From the NCBI GenBank assembly GCA_900547285.1, contig URGF01000008.1:1-26215 (forward strand): a stretch of 26,215 bases of DNA. Direction: 5' to 3'. Each line of letters begins with the position of its first letter. Within the stretch, counting starts at the first letter, position 1. This DNA is from an uncultured Collinsella sp. Lineage in GTDB: Bacteria > Actinomycetota > Coriobacteriia > Coriobacteriales > Coriobacteriaceae. Positions 14,643 to 23,034 of this stretch are shown piece by piece. The notes beneath the pieces are model-generated. The model ran no database searches. It had not been told where the DNA came from and saw only the letters and a program-made list of their open reading frames with translations. A program made the translations under genes and the position numbers.

Positions 14643-16943
14643 CTACTTGATCTTGGTCGTACCCGGTGCCAGGTTGGGGTCGGTCTCGTTAGCCTCGGTC
14701 TGGAAGTGCTCGGTGTACACGTTCTTGCCGTCGCGGAACATCTCGTAGTACTGCATCTTGGCGTAATCTTCGCGCGCCTTGGTGGCGGCTGCGGCGGCGG
14801 CATCGTCACCGGTGACGTTGGAGGAGAGCGCCCAGCGCAGGCTGGCGTCCTCGTAGCCGACCGAGTTGATGGCGGGCAGCGACTCGCGCAGCGTCATGTG
14901 CGCTTTCTGGTAGTCGGTCAGCGGTGCGCCGATCAGCTGCATAAGCTGCGTGGACAGGTAGTTGGTGGACAGGTCGTCGACCTCGCTCGTCTGGTCGCAG
15001 CCGGCAACGTCGTAGTTGGCCCAGATGATGTAGTCGGTCTGCCACAGACGTTCCTGGTGCGTGGCGTCGTCCTCGCCGGTAAACCACTTATCGTTGAACT
15101 TGGACGGGAAGAACGGCTGGTGGTCGCCCCAGAACACCACGACCACCTTACGGTCGAGCTTGCTCAGGGCGTTGAGGAAGTAGCGAAGCGCCTGGTCGGA
15201 CTGCTCGATGCACGAGACATACTCGTCGACATCGGAGAGCGTGCCGTCCTCGACGGTCTTGGCGTCCAGGTCGGTCGTGTCGATATTCAGGTGCATCTGC
15301 TTGTCGACCGGCAGCAGACCCGTGTCGTAGCCCGAGTGGTTCTGCATGGTCACGTCGAAGATAAACTGCGGATCGGCGTTCTGGTCGAGCAGCTCAAGAA
15401 TCTTGTCGTAGGTAGCCTGGTCGGTCACCATGCCGCGCAGGGTATCGGCGCCCTGGAAATCGTTGATGGACAGGAACTGGTCAAAGCCAAAGTCCTTGTA
15501 GACGTTCTCGCGGTTCCAGTTGGTCGCGTGGTTGGGGTGCATGGCCGTGGTGGAATAGCCGAGCGATTTGAACTGCTCTGCCAGATTACCGGTCGTTTCC
15601 ATGTTGTAGATGGTGTAGGGGTACACGCCCGAGCCCAGGTTGGCCATAGAGTTGCCGGTCATAAACTCAAACTCGGTATTGGCGGTACCGCCGCCGTAGG
15701 CGCTCACGTAGAGCTTGCCGCGGCTGAGGCAGTTAGACAGGCTCTTAAAGTACTGCGGGCCCTCGTAGCCGGCGCGCATGTTCTGGTAGATCGACAGGTC
15801 GGAGAACGTCTCGTTCATGATGGCGATGACCGTGGGCTTCTCGCTATCGAACTGCTCCTTTGCGGCGGCGCGCTCGTCGCTCTTGGCCGCGTCGGACTTG
15901 TCGTAGGCCTTGGCGTACTTTTTGAGCGTGGCCTTGGCATCGTCGACGGAGTAGTCGGCGGGTTTGGGCGGCTTGATGGACTGCGCTGCACTAATAAAGG
16001 CGGGCAGGTAGCCCTCGCGCCAGTAGCTCTCGAGCGGGCGCCAGGTGTAGACGGTGATGCCGAGGGTGTTGTAGTAGTCGATGAGCGTGACATGCGCGGT
16101 CACGCCGCCCAGGCACAGTACGGCGACGAGCAGGTTGGTGAGCAGCATGCGCTTGGCGTTGGCGGCGCCCTTCTGACGGTGCGGTGCCACCAGGCCGGCG
16201 TACTCACACAGCAGCATGGCGATGGCGGTAAAGCCCATGGACAGCACGCAGAACAGTGAGATCGAGAAGGTGTAGCCGGTGCCGGCGACCGCGGCGGCGG
16301 TGGAGATGGCCGAAAGGTCGCCCGGCTGGATGGGCATGGATTTAAACGTGATGACGAAGAACTCGGCAATGCCCAGGACAAAGAGGGCAAAGGCCAGGAC
16401 CGCGGGAGCTACGCCGTGGCGCTGGAACAGGAAGAACAGGCCGACCATGAGCACGGTGATGATGGCCCACTCGAGCAGGATGCACAGGGGGTAGACCCAG
16501 GTAAAGTCGTGGTTGGACGAGACCTCCATGCCCAGCAGCGCAAAGACGCCGGCGAGCAGCAGGCACAGGACGGCGGCGACGAGTGGTTTGCCCACAAAGG
16601 CGCCGCGCAGGCGGGCGAGCTTGCCGGTGGGGGCGGGGGCGTCGGGCTTGGCGAACGCAAAGACGCGCGGGGCGATGCGGTCGCGTGCGATGCTGGCCCA
16701 AGCGCAGCCGGTGAGGATGGCGTTGGTCAGGATGAGCATCACAAAGGCGAGCGGCTCGTTTTGGGCGACGAGGCCAATGGCGCCCCAAATGGTCAAAAAG
16801 AGCTGGAACAGGCCGAAGGCGACGCTCCACCCAAGAGCGCTTTTGGCAACGGTGCCCGACTGAGCGCAAATGGCCTTGGCCTCGCGCAAGACAAGGTAGA
16901 CGGTCGCCGCAAGACCGACGAGCGAGATGGCGGCAGCGAACAT
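14643..16943 (-). CDS. LTA synthase family membrane sulfatase-fold enzyme
   Basis: This 766-aa protein has an N-terminal membrane domain of several helices (to about residue 285) and a C-terminal extracellular sulfatase-fold domain. Domain motifs are NETFSD (from Asn377, metal-ligand Glu378), GGGTANTEFEFMTGN with the expected catalytic Thr420, HPNHATNWNRENVYKDFGFD, and WGDHQPFF near the end. Enzymes of this family transfer glycerol-phosphate or similar groups from lipids to build lipoteichoic-acid-like polymers outside the membrane. The start at ATG 16943 is chosen because GAGGAG lies 7 bases upstream; a GTG at 16958 overlaps that site. The C-terminus has a charged extension ending APGTTKIK. 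No other teichoic acid gene is adjacent, so the exact product is uncertain. Confidence 0.92.
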   Translation of the reverse strand: MFAAAISLVGLAATVYLVLREAKAICAQSGTVAKSALGWSVAFGLFQLFLTIWGAIGLVAQNEPLAFVMLILTNAILTGCAWASIARDRIAPRVFAFAKPDAPAPTGKLARLRGAFVGKPLVAAVLCLLLAGVFALLGMEVSSNHDFTWVYPLCILLEWAIITVLMVGLFFLFQRHGVAPAVLAFALFVLGIAEFFVITFKSMPIQPGDLSAISTAAAVAGTGYTFSISLFCVLSMGFTAIAMLLCEYAGLVAPHRQKGAANAKRMLLTNLLVAVLCLGGVTAHVTLIDYYNTLGITVYTWRPLESYWREGYLPAFISAAQSIKPPKPADYSVDDAKATLKKYAKAYDKSDAAKSDERAAAKEQFDSEKPTVIAIMNETFSDLSIYQNMRAGYEGPQYFKSLSNCLSRGKLYVSAYGGGTANTEFEFMTGNSMANLGSGVYPYTIYNMETTGNLAEQFKSLGYSTTAMHPNHATNWNRENVYKDFGFDQFLSINDFQGADTLRGMVTDQATYDKILELLDQNADPQFIFDVTMQNHSGYDTGLLPVDKQMHLNIDTTDLDAKTVEDGTLSDVDEYVSCIEQSDQALRYFLNALSKLDRKVVVVFWGDHQPFFPSKFNDKWFTGEDDATHQERLWQTDYIIWANYDVAGCDQTSEVDDLSTNYLSTQLMQLIGAPLTDYQKAHMTLRESLPAINSVGYEDASLRWALSSNVTGDDAAAAAATKAREDYAKMQYYEMFRDGKNVYTEHFQTEANETDPNLAPGTTKIK

Positions 16944-17156
16944 GCTGAGACTCCTCACAAACTAAAACGTACGAAAGCGGAGGTTTACCCGATTGTTACC
17001 AAGATATGCGCTGCAATTGGTGGCTGCGCACAACAACCAGCCATATTAACGCGCACGTGTGGCGGTGTGGCGCAATGTAGTGGCGGCCTGCGCGATAATG
17101 GACGGGAATTACACGGAAACGTAAAGGCTTCTTAAAGAATTAGCGAGGATAGAGCT

Positions 17157-18032
17157 ATGGGCGAGCAGGTTTGTATGACGGGCACCGAGTACTGCGGCGG
17201 GGCTGTGGGCGTGGACGCGGGCGGCTATCCGGTCGAGACTACGGGCAACGCGGCGCTGGACATCTTGGAACACCGCTCGTCCACGCGTGCCTTCGCGCGT
17301 GATGACGACGACCGTCCCGTGGCGGTGACCGACGAGCAGCGGGCGGCGATCTTGCATGCGGCGAGCCGCGCGCCGTCGGCGGGCGCCATGATGATGTATT
17401 CCATCGTGAGCGTCCGCGAGCGGGCAACGCTCGACCGCCTGGCCGACCTGTGCGACCACCAGCCCATGATCGCCAAGGCGCCCTGGGCACTTATATTTGT
17501 GGTCGACTATGCCAAGTGGATCGATCTGTTTGAGCACGTGGGCTGCTTTGAGCCCGAGTTTGTCGAGCGTACGGGCAAGGCGCCCCGCCGCGCGCCGGGT
17601 CTGGGCGACTTTGCCATCGCGGCTCAGGATGCCGTGATCGCCGCGCAAAACGCCGTGGTTGCCGCCGAGGCCCTGGGGCTGGGGAGCTGCTATATCGGCG
17701 ACATCGTCGAGAACGCCGAGGAAGTTGCCGCGCTGCTCGATCTGCCGCCCTATACCATGCCGCTGTCGATGCTCATCATCGGCACGCCCCGTAAGGAGCG
17801 CCCGGCAATCGCGCACCCCGTGGTGAACCTGGTGCACGAGGAGCGCTACTGCCGCGCCGATGCTGCGACCATGGACGCGCAGGTGGCCGAGATGGACGCG
17901 ATGTTCCGTCCGCATGCCCGCGAGGTGGGGGAGCGCGTGGTGGATATCTACACCCGCAAACACACCAGTCCCTTTATGGCCGAGATGAGCCGCTCCATGG
18001 AGTGGTGGTTCAAAAATTGGCTTGGAAAATGA
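17157..18032 (+). CDS. Nitroreductase-family oxidoreductase
   Basis: This 291-aa protein matches the FMN-dependent nitroreductase fold. It has the FMN-phosphate motif RSSTRAF near residues 41-47, APSAGAMMMYSI about 30 residues on, and the later stretch ALGLGSCYIGDIVEN typical of the family. It ends in an extended helix (MSRSMEWWFKNW) longer than in short nitroreductases. The ATG follows GAGG at a normal distance. These cytoplasmic dimers reduce quinones, nitro compounds or flavins with NAD(P)H; the natural substrate is not evident. It is transcribed away from the LTA synthase gene, and a palindrome follows directly. The 213-bp gap before it holds the divergent promoters, of which none is clear enough to place. 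Confidence 0.88.
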   Translation: MGEQVCMTGTEYCGGAVGVDAGGYPVETTGNAALDILEHRSSTRAFARDDDDRPVAVTDEQRAAILHAASRAPSAGAMMMYSIVSVRERATLDRLADLCDHQPMIAKAPWALIFVVDYAKWIDLFEHVGCFEPEFVERTGKAPRRAPGLGDFAIAAQDAVIAAQNAVVAAEALGLGSCYIGDIVENAEEVAALLDLPPYTMPLSMLIIGTPRKERPAIAHPVVNLVHEERYCRADAATMDAQVAEMDAMFRPHAREVGERVVDIYTRKHTSPFMAEMSRSMEWWFKNWLGK

Positions 18033-18033
18033 C

Positions 18034-18068
18034 GAATGTGACAAAGGGACAGTCCCTCTGTCACATTC
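18034..18068. terminator. Hairpin after the nitroreductase gene
   Basis: GAATGTGACA (18034-18043) pairs with TGTCACATTC (18059-18068), and AGGGAC pairs with GTCCCT inside, leaving a one-base gap on each side and a one-base loop. It begins 2 bp after the stop codon. There is no T tract. The sequence AAAGGGACAG also appears in reverse complement in the hairpin at 20529-20566, so this is a repeated palindrome type. Confidence 0.6.
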
Positions 18069-18150
18069 CATATCGCCGAGGTGGCTTAAAGGCCGTATAA
18101 ATGTTTATCTAGCTGGGAAAACAGTGCCGTTCAAACATGGGCCGATTACC

Positions 18151-18156
18151 TATAAT
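18151..18156 (+). promoter_or_regulatory. -10 box of the kup promoter
   Basis: TATAAT at 18151-18156 is a perfect -10 box 36 bp before the kup start; the -35 region (CGTTCA at 18128-18133, 17-bp spacing) is weak. The leader would be only about 30 nt, too short for a c-di-AMP (ydaO) riboswitch, which often precedes potassium transporters. Confidence 0.5.
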
Positions 18157-18191
18157 TCCTTCGAACATTAAAGTTGGGAGGAAACCGGCTT

Positions 18192-20219
18192 ATGGAACAA
18201 AAGGCCAAGGAGGCAGCCTCGCACGCTGCGATTCCTGTGAGCATCTCGGCGATGCTCGTCACGCTGGGCGTGGTGTACGGCGATATCGGCACCAGCCCTA
18301 TGTATGTAACCAAGGCGCTCGTTGCCGGCAACGGCGGCATCGGAAGCGTCACGGAGGAGTTCGTGCTTGGCGCGCTCTCCCTTGTCGTGTGGACGGTCAC
18401 GCTGCTGACCACCATCAAGTATGTGCTCATCTCGCTGCGCGCCGACAACCATGGCGAGGGCGGCATCTTTGCCCTGTACAGCCTGGTCAAGCGCTGCGGC
18501 AAGTGGCTTATCATCCCCGCCATGCTGGGTGGCGCCGCGCTGCTCGCCGACGGCATCCTGACGCCGGCCGTTACCGTTACCACGGCCATCGAGGGCCTGC
18601 GCACCATCCCGGCGGTCCATGCCGTGCTGGGCGATGACCAGGGCCGCGTCGTTGCCATTACGCTCGCCATCATCATCGTGCTCTTCTTGGTTCAGCGCAT
18701 CGGTACGGCCAAGATCGGTCACGCCTTTGGCCCCATCATGACGCTGTGGTTCCTGTTCCTGGGCGGCACGGGTCTGTTCTTTGTCTTCCAGCACCCCGCC
18801 GTGCTGCTGTGCCTCAACCCGGTGCGTGGCATCGCCTTTTTGCTGAGCCCCAACAACCACGCGGGTATCATGATTCTGGGCAGCTGCTTCCTCGCCACCA
18901 CCGGTGCCGAGGCGCTGTACTCCGACATGGGCCACGTCGGCCGCGGCAACATCTACGCTACCTGGCCGTTCGTTAAGTGCTGCCTGCTGCTTTCCTATAT
19001 GGGCCAGGGCGCTTGGCTTATGAACAACGCTGCCAACCCCGAGCTCATGGGCATTGCCGATCTCAACCCGTTCTACCAGATGCTCGCCCCGGGCCTGCGC
19101 CCGTTTGCCGTAGGCCTTTCCACCGTCGCGGCCATCATTGCCTCGCAGGCGCTCATCACCGGCGCATTCTCGCTGGTGTCCGAGGCCAGCCGCCTGGACC
19201 TTATGCCGCACATGCAGGTCTTCTACCCTGCCGAGACCAAGGGCCAGCTCTACATCCCCATGGTCAACAATGTCATGCTTGTCGGCTGCGTCATTGTGGT
19301 GCTGCTGTTCCAGAACTCGGCGCATATGGAAGCCGCCTACGGCCTTGCCATTACGCTGACTATGATGTGCACCACGCTGCTGCTCTTCTTCTACCTGCAC
19401 GAGGAGCGTAAGCTCAAGGTTGCTCCGTGGATCTTCGCAGCCTTCTTCCTTTTGCTCGAAGGCTTCTTCTTCGTGAGCTCGCTCACCAAGTTCTTCCACG
19501 GCGGCTACTTCACCATCCTCATGGCTGCACTCATCATGGGCATTATGGTGTGCTGGTACAACGGTACGGCTGTTGAGCAGCGCCAGTTTACGCTGCTGCC
19601 GCTGCGCAGCTACCTGCCGCAGCTCAAGCGCCTGCGCGATGACGATCGCTACGAGCGCCTGAGCGACAACATCGTGTACCTGACCAAGGACACCCATACC
19701 GACTACATCGACCGTGATATCGTCTACTCGATTCTGGACAAGCATCCCAAGCGCGCTCGCGCCTGGTGGTTCGTGAATGTCGAGACCATGGACGAGCCGC
19801 ATACCTTTGCCTATTCGGTCGAGACGTTCGGCACCGACTACGTGTTCCGCGTGCATCTGTACCTGGGCTACAAGATTAACCAGCGCGTCAATGCCTATCT
19901 GCGTCAGGTCGTTCAGGACCTGGCTGCCACCGGCGAGCTGCCGCCGCAGACGCATGACTACTCGGTCTACAAGGATCCGGGTAACATCGGTACGTTCAAG
20001 TTCGTCCTGATCCGTAAGCTTCTGGCGCCCGAAAGCGATGTGGAGCCCAGCGAGCGTACGGCCATCACGCTCAAGTACATCATCCGCCGCGCCGCCGGCA
20101 CGCCCGCACGCTGGTACGGCCTGGAGAACTCCAACGTGAGCTTTGAGTACGTGCCGCTGTTCACCAAGTTTAAGGCCGTGAACAAGATGCAGCGCCTGGC
20201 TCCCAACGAGCGGCCGTAG
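18192..20219 (+). CDS. kup: Kup-family potassium uptake transporter
   Basis: This 675-aa protein carries the Kup family signature in its first membrane helix, VVYGDIGTSPMYV (about 27-39). About twelve hydrophobic segments follow up to residue 460, including ADNHGEGGIFALYSL, the conserved loop after helix 2. A soluble C-terminal domain follows. Kup proteins import potassium with protons across the cytoplasmic membrane. ATG 18192 is chosen because GGGAGG lies 10 bases upstream; an upstream TTG at 18174 overlaps that site. A small membrane protein follows 69 bp later and then a KdpDE-like pair, so this looks like a potassium locus. Confidence 0.95.
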   Translation: MEQKAKEAASHAAIPVSISAMLVTLGVVYGDIGTSPMYVTKALVAGNGGIGSVTEEFVLGALSLVVWTVTLLTTIKYVLISLRADNHGEGGIFALYSLVKRCGKWLIIPAMLGGAALLADGILTPAVTVTTAIEGLRTIPAVHAVLGDDQGRVVAITLAIIIVLFLVQRIGTAKIGHAFGPIMTLWFLFLGGTGLFFVFQHPAVLLCLNPVRGIAFLLSPNNHAGIMILGSCFLATTGAEALYSDMGHVGRGNIYATWPFVKCCLLLSYMGQGAWLMNNAANPELMGIADLNPFYQMLAPGLRPFAVGLSTVAAIIASQALITGAFSLVSEASRLDLMPHMQVFYPAETKGQLYIPMVNNVMLVGCVIVVLLFQNSAHMEAAYGLAITLTMMCTTLLLFFYLHEERKLKVAPWIFAAFFLLLEGFFFVSSLTKFFHGGYFTILMAALIMGIMVCWYNGTAVEQRQFTLLPLRSYLPQLKRLRDDDRYERLSDNIVYLTKDTHTDYIDRDIVYSILDKHPKRARAWWFVNVETMDEPHTFAYSVETFGTDYVFRVHLYLGYKINQRVNAYLRQVVQDLAATGELPPQTHDYSVYKDPGNIGTFKFVLIRKLLAPESDVEPSERTAITLKYIIRRAAGTPARWYGLENSNVSFEYVPLFTKFKAVNKMQRLAPNERP

Positions 20220-20288
20220 TCGACGCTCGAGGTTTGTCTGCGAACGGGCGGGCTTGTATTGACGGGGATTGAGTCCTGGGAGGAAACC

Positions 20289-20483
20289 ATGGATGCAAAG
20301 GTGCTTGACGGTTGCGATCTTGCGACCGAGCTGGTGCGCGAGGCACGCGCCGATGCCGCCGAAGATCGGTTCTTTACGAATCGGGCCAACATGGATATGG
20401 CCGACCGCGTGATCTCGATTGTGGCACTGGTATTTGGAGCAGTGTGCGTGTGTGCCCTACTCGCGCACGTGCTGTTTGTCTAG
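20289..20483 (+). CDS. Small membrane protein downstream of kup
   Basis: This 64-aa protein has a hydrophilic, acidic N-terminal half and one hydrophobic helix at residues 41-64 (VISIVALVFGAVCVCALLAH) reaching the C-terminus. A strong GGGAGG lies just before the ATG, which supports real translation. It follows kup by 69 bp in the same direction with no terminator between them and is followed by a strong one, so it probably shares the kup transcript. It resembles no family I recognise; it is longer than KdpF. It may be a small subunit or regulator of Kup, but this is inferred from position only. Confidence 0.75.
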   Translation: MDAKVLDGCDLATELVREARADAAEDRFFTNRANMDMADRVISIVALVFGAVCVCALLAHVLFV

Positions 20484-20528
20484 CGACCGCCGGTTGCAAA
20501 GGCTATACACTTGGAACCACCACAAGGG

Positions 20529-20574
20529 AAACCACCACAAAGGTGCCTGTCCCTTTGTGGTGGTTTTTGTTTTT
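20529..20574 (+). terminator. Strong terminator between kup cluster and kinase gene
   Basis: A perfect 15-bp stem (20529-20543 with 20552-20566, AAACCACCACAAAGG) has an 8-base loop and is followed by TTTTGTTTTTG-type sequence. A second copy of the left arm, AACCACCACAAGGG, lies just before it at 20515-20528 and could pair in its place with the same right arm. It ends about 20 bp before the kinase start codon, so the kinase needs readthrough or a promoter hidden close by (TATACA at 20504-20509 is a candidate -10). Confidence 0.85.
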
Positions 20575-20594
20575 GAGAGAGGGGCGGGGCGCTG

Positions 20595-22220
20595 ATGGAC
20601 GTCCGTACGGACGGCGATATTGCCGATAGCTTTTGGTGGCGGCGCACAACGCTGACGCGCCGCACTCCTCTGTATGACGCCTGCGTGTCGGTGGGGCTGT
20701 TGGTGGCGGCGACGATTGTGGGCGCGCTGCTCGACCATCCGGGTCTCGCGCCGAGCATCATGATCGTCTATGTGTTCGCCGTGCAGCTGTGCGCATTCTT
20801 TACCTGGAGTCGCCTGTATTGCTTGCTGAGCTCGGCTGCCGCCGTGGCGCTCTACAACTTCTTGTTTGTCGACCCGCGCTACTCGCTGTCGCTTATCGAC
20901 CGCGGCTATCCCGGCATGTTCTTCATCATGTTTGTGGTCTCGCTTGTATCGAGCTCGATTGCGTTAGCCCTGCGCCGGGCCTTGGCGCAGGCTGCCGCCA
21001 GCGACCGTCGCACGCATATGGTGCTCGAGACCAACCGCATGCTGCAGCGCTGCGCCGACGAGCAGCAGATCGTTCACGCCATGGCCACGCAGCTGGCGCG
21101 TCTTTCGGGCTGTCCGGTCGTGTGGTACAGCGCCGACGCCGAGGGCGATGACCTGCTGCCGCGTTCGACATACACGGCCGTGGGCGATGCTGCACCGGTG
21201 CACGAACTGGCGCCGCAGATGCCGCCGCGGCTCTCGGCGTCCGCCTATGTGGGAACGCCGCTCGACGCCACGTTTGGCGGCTCGGCGTTTTATGGCATCT
21301 ACCTGACGGTTCGCACAGGCGACGGCTTCGCGCGCTCGGGCGACCCCGCCTCGGTGGTGGGCGTGCTGGCTATCGTTGCCGAGCCCGACGTGCTGACGCA
21401 CGAGGAGCGAACACTTGCCGATGCCATCGTGAGCGAAGGCGAGCTGGCACTTGATCGCGCTCGCGCCATGGAGGCCCGCGAGGAGGCGGCGGTGCTTGCA
21501 AAAAACGAGCAGCTGCGCGCCAACCTACTGCGCTCCATCTCGCACGATCTGCGTACGCCGCTCACCAGTATTTCGGGCAATGCCGACGTGCTGCTCGACC
21601 AGGGCTCGACCGGCACCGCGGTGCTCGATGCCCAGACGCGCCGCGGCCTGCTTCTATCCATTCGCTCGGATGCGCTGTGGCTCAACGCCACCGTCGAGAA
21701 TCTGCTCGCCATCACCAAGCTCGAGGGTGGCGGTATGCGCCTGTCGACCACGCTCGAGCTCATGGACGATATCGTCGAGGAGGCGCTGCGCCACGTAAAT
21801 CCGGCCGTGCGCGAGCACGACCTTAAGGTGGTGGCGTGCGATGAGCCGGCGCTCGTCAACGTCGATGCGCGCCTGATGGTGCAGCTGGTGGTCAATCTGG
21901 TGAACAACGCCATCACCTATACGCCCGCGGGTTCGCATATCGTGATTTCGATTAGCGTCGACGATGGACGCGTGGCGTGCTCGGTGGCCGATGATGGTCC
22001 GGGCATCGCACCCGAGGATCGCGAGCGGATCTTTGAGTCGTTCTATACCGCCAACCATGGTCTGGCCGACAGCCACCGCAGCGTTGGCCTGGGTCTTTCG
22101 CTCTGCCGTTCCATTGCGTTGGCACATGGCGGTAGCATAGAGGTTGCCGCGGCGGACCCGCACGGCTCGGTCTTTACGATTGAGCTTCCTGCCGCCGACG
22201 TTTCGTTTGATAAGGAGTAG
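20595..22220 (+). CDS. KdpD-like sensor histidine kinase lacking the KdpD N-terminal domain
   Basis: This 541-aa protein has four closely packed membrane helices (about 27-120) of the KdpD type (DUF4118), with the conserved NFLFVDPRYS. A GAF-like region (about 145-290) follows. The kinase core has the H box SISHDLRTPLTSISG (His317), N box LVNNAITYT, and G boxes DDGPGIAPEDRERIFESFY and SVGLGLSLCRSIA. Full-length KdpD is near 900 aa, with an N-terminal KdpD and universal-stress domain before these helices; both are absent here. The ATG follows a G-rich GAGGGG site. The response regulator gene begins 4 bp after its stop. KdpD normally senses low potassium and drives kdpFABC; those genes are not in the window and kup is next door. 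Confidence 0.92.
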   Translation: MDVRTDGDIADSFWWRRTTLTRRTPLYDACVSVGLLVAATIVGALLDHPGLAPSIMIVYVFAVQLCAFFTWSRLYCLLSSAAAVALYNFLFVDPRYSLSLIDRGYPGMFFIMFVVSLVSSSIALALRRALAQAAASDRRTHMVLETNRMLQRCADEQQIVHAMATQLARLSGCPVVWYSADAEGDDLLPRSTYTAVGDAAPVHELAPQMPPRLSASAYVGTPLDATFGGSAFYGIYLTVRTGDGFARSGDPASVVGVLAIVAEPDVLTHEERTLADAIVSEGELALDRARAMEAREEAAVLAKNEQLRANLLRSISHDLRTPLTSISGNADVLLDQGSTGTAVLDAQTRRGLLLSIRSDALWLNATVENLLAITKLEGGGMRLSTTLELMDDIVEEALRHVNPAVREHDLKVVACDEPALVNVDARLMVQLVVNLVNNAITYTPAGSHIVISISVDDGRVACSVADDGPGIAPEDRERIFESFYTANHGLADSHRSVGLGLSLCRSIALAHGGSIEVAAADPHGSVFTIELPAADVSFDKE

Positions 22221-22224
22221 CGCT

Positions 22225-22938
22225 GTGCCGAACTCTGCCGTAAAACCGCTCATCTTGGTCGTTGAGGACGACCCCGCCGTCCGCAATCTTATTGTTGCCG
22301 CGCTCGAGGCGCACGGCTTGCGCCATATGGCTGTGGAGACCGCCCATGCCGCTATCGCCGCCGCCTCGTCGCAGACGCCGAGCATTGTGCTGCTCGATCT
22401 GGGCCTGCCCGATATGGACGGCGTCAAGGTGGTGGAGTCGGTGCGCGCATGGTCGGGCATGCCGATTATCGTGGTCTCGGCGCGCAGCGAGGACGCGGAC
22501 AAAATCCGCGCGCTCGATGCCGGTGCCGACGACTACCTGACCAAGCCGTTTTCGGTCGAGGAACTGCTCGCGCGCATTCGCACGACGCTCAGGCGCCTTT
22601 CGTATGCGCAGACGGGCGGCGTTGTCTCCGAGGGCTCGTTCGATACCGGTGAGCTGCATATCGATTTTGATGCCGGCATCGCCACGATGGATGGCGAGGA
22701 ACTGCATCTGACGCCGATCGAGTATAAGCTCCTGTGCCTGCTGGCGCATAACGCCGACAAGGTACTGACGCACCAGTTTATCCTGCACGAGATTTGGGGC
22801 ACGGCAACTAAGAGCGACCTGGCGAGCCTGCGCGTCTTTATGGGCACGCTGCGCAAGAAGATCGAGTCCGACCCCGCGCATCCGCGCTATATCCAGACGC
22901 ACGTGGGTATTGGTTACCGATTGGTCATCCAGGGATAG
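22225..22938 (+). CDS. KdpE-like OmpR-family response regulator
   Basis: This 238-aa protein has a receiver domain (about 8-125) with acidic pair Asp15/Asp16, phosphoacceptor Asp58 (LLDLGLPDMDG), Ser in VVSARS and Lys in LTKPF. A C-terminal winged helix (about 140-236) has LTPIEYKLLCLLAHNADKV and RYIQTHVGIGYRL. GTG 22225 is chosen because AAGGAG lies 7 bases upstream, within the end of the kinase gene; a longer frame back to 22144 overlaps the kinase coding region. It is the output partner of the preceding kinase. The domain pattern and wording are closest to KdpE. Target genes are inferred to include the nearby potassium genes, but no binding site was identified. Confidence 0.93.
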   Translation: MPNSAVKPLILVVEDDPAVRNLIVAALEAHGLRHMAVETAHAAIAAASSQTPSIVLLDLGLPDMDGVKVVESVRAWSGMPIIVVSARSEDADKIRALDAGADDYLTKPFSVEELLARIRTTLRRLSYAQTGGVVSEGSFDTGELHIDFDAGIATMDGEELHLTPIEYKLLCLLAHNADKVLTHQFILHEIWGTATKSDLASLRVFMGTLRKKIESDPAHPRYIQTHVGIGYRLVIQG

Positions 22939-22962
22939 GTCGGCATCCGCCATCCCAATATG

Positions 22963-23034
22963 AGTTGCGGTGAAATACGGTCTAAATTTGCCTAATTCCA
23001 GGCAAAACAGTCCGTATTCCACCGCAACTTTTTT
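22963..23034 (+). terminator. Terminator between response regulator and rlmKL
   Basis: The arms 22963-22993 and about 22999-23029 pair with a few mismatches; the base of the stem is AGTTGCGGTG/CACCGCAACT. TTTTTT follows at 23029-23034. It ends the two-component operon and abuts the stop codon of the convergent rlmKL gene, so it may work in both directions. Its stem base is shared with the hairpin at 3791-3859. Confidence 0.8.

Noticed and set aside
14631..16259. 542-aa + strand frame opposite the LTA synthase gene
   Set aside because: The minus strand encodes a clear family with membrane helices and catalytic motifs; the + frame has a biased Val/Gly/His composition and no ribosome site.
18100..18191. 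c-di-AMP (ydaO) riboswitch upstream of kup
   Set aside because: The -10 box is only 36 bp before the start, leaving about 30 nt of leader, too short for that riboswitch.
18168..19955. Long antisense frame (595 aa) opposite kup
   Set aside because: It is a shadow of high-GC coding sequence: Kup motifs are clear on the + strand and the antisense protein has low-complexity His/Gln/Arg composition.
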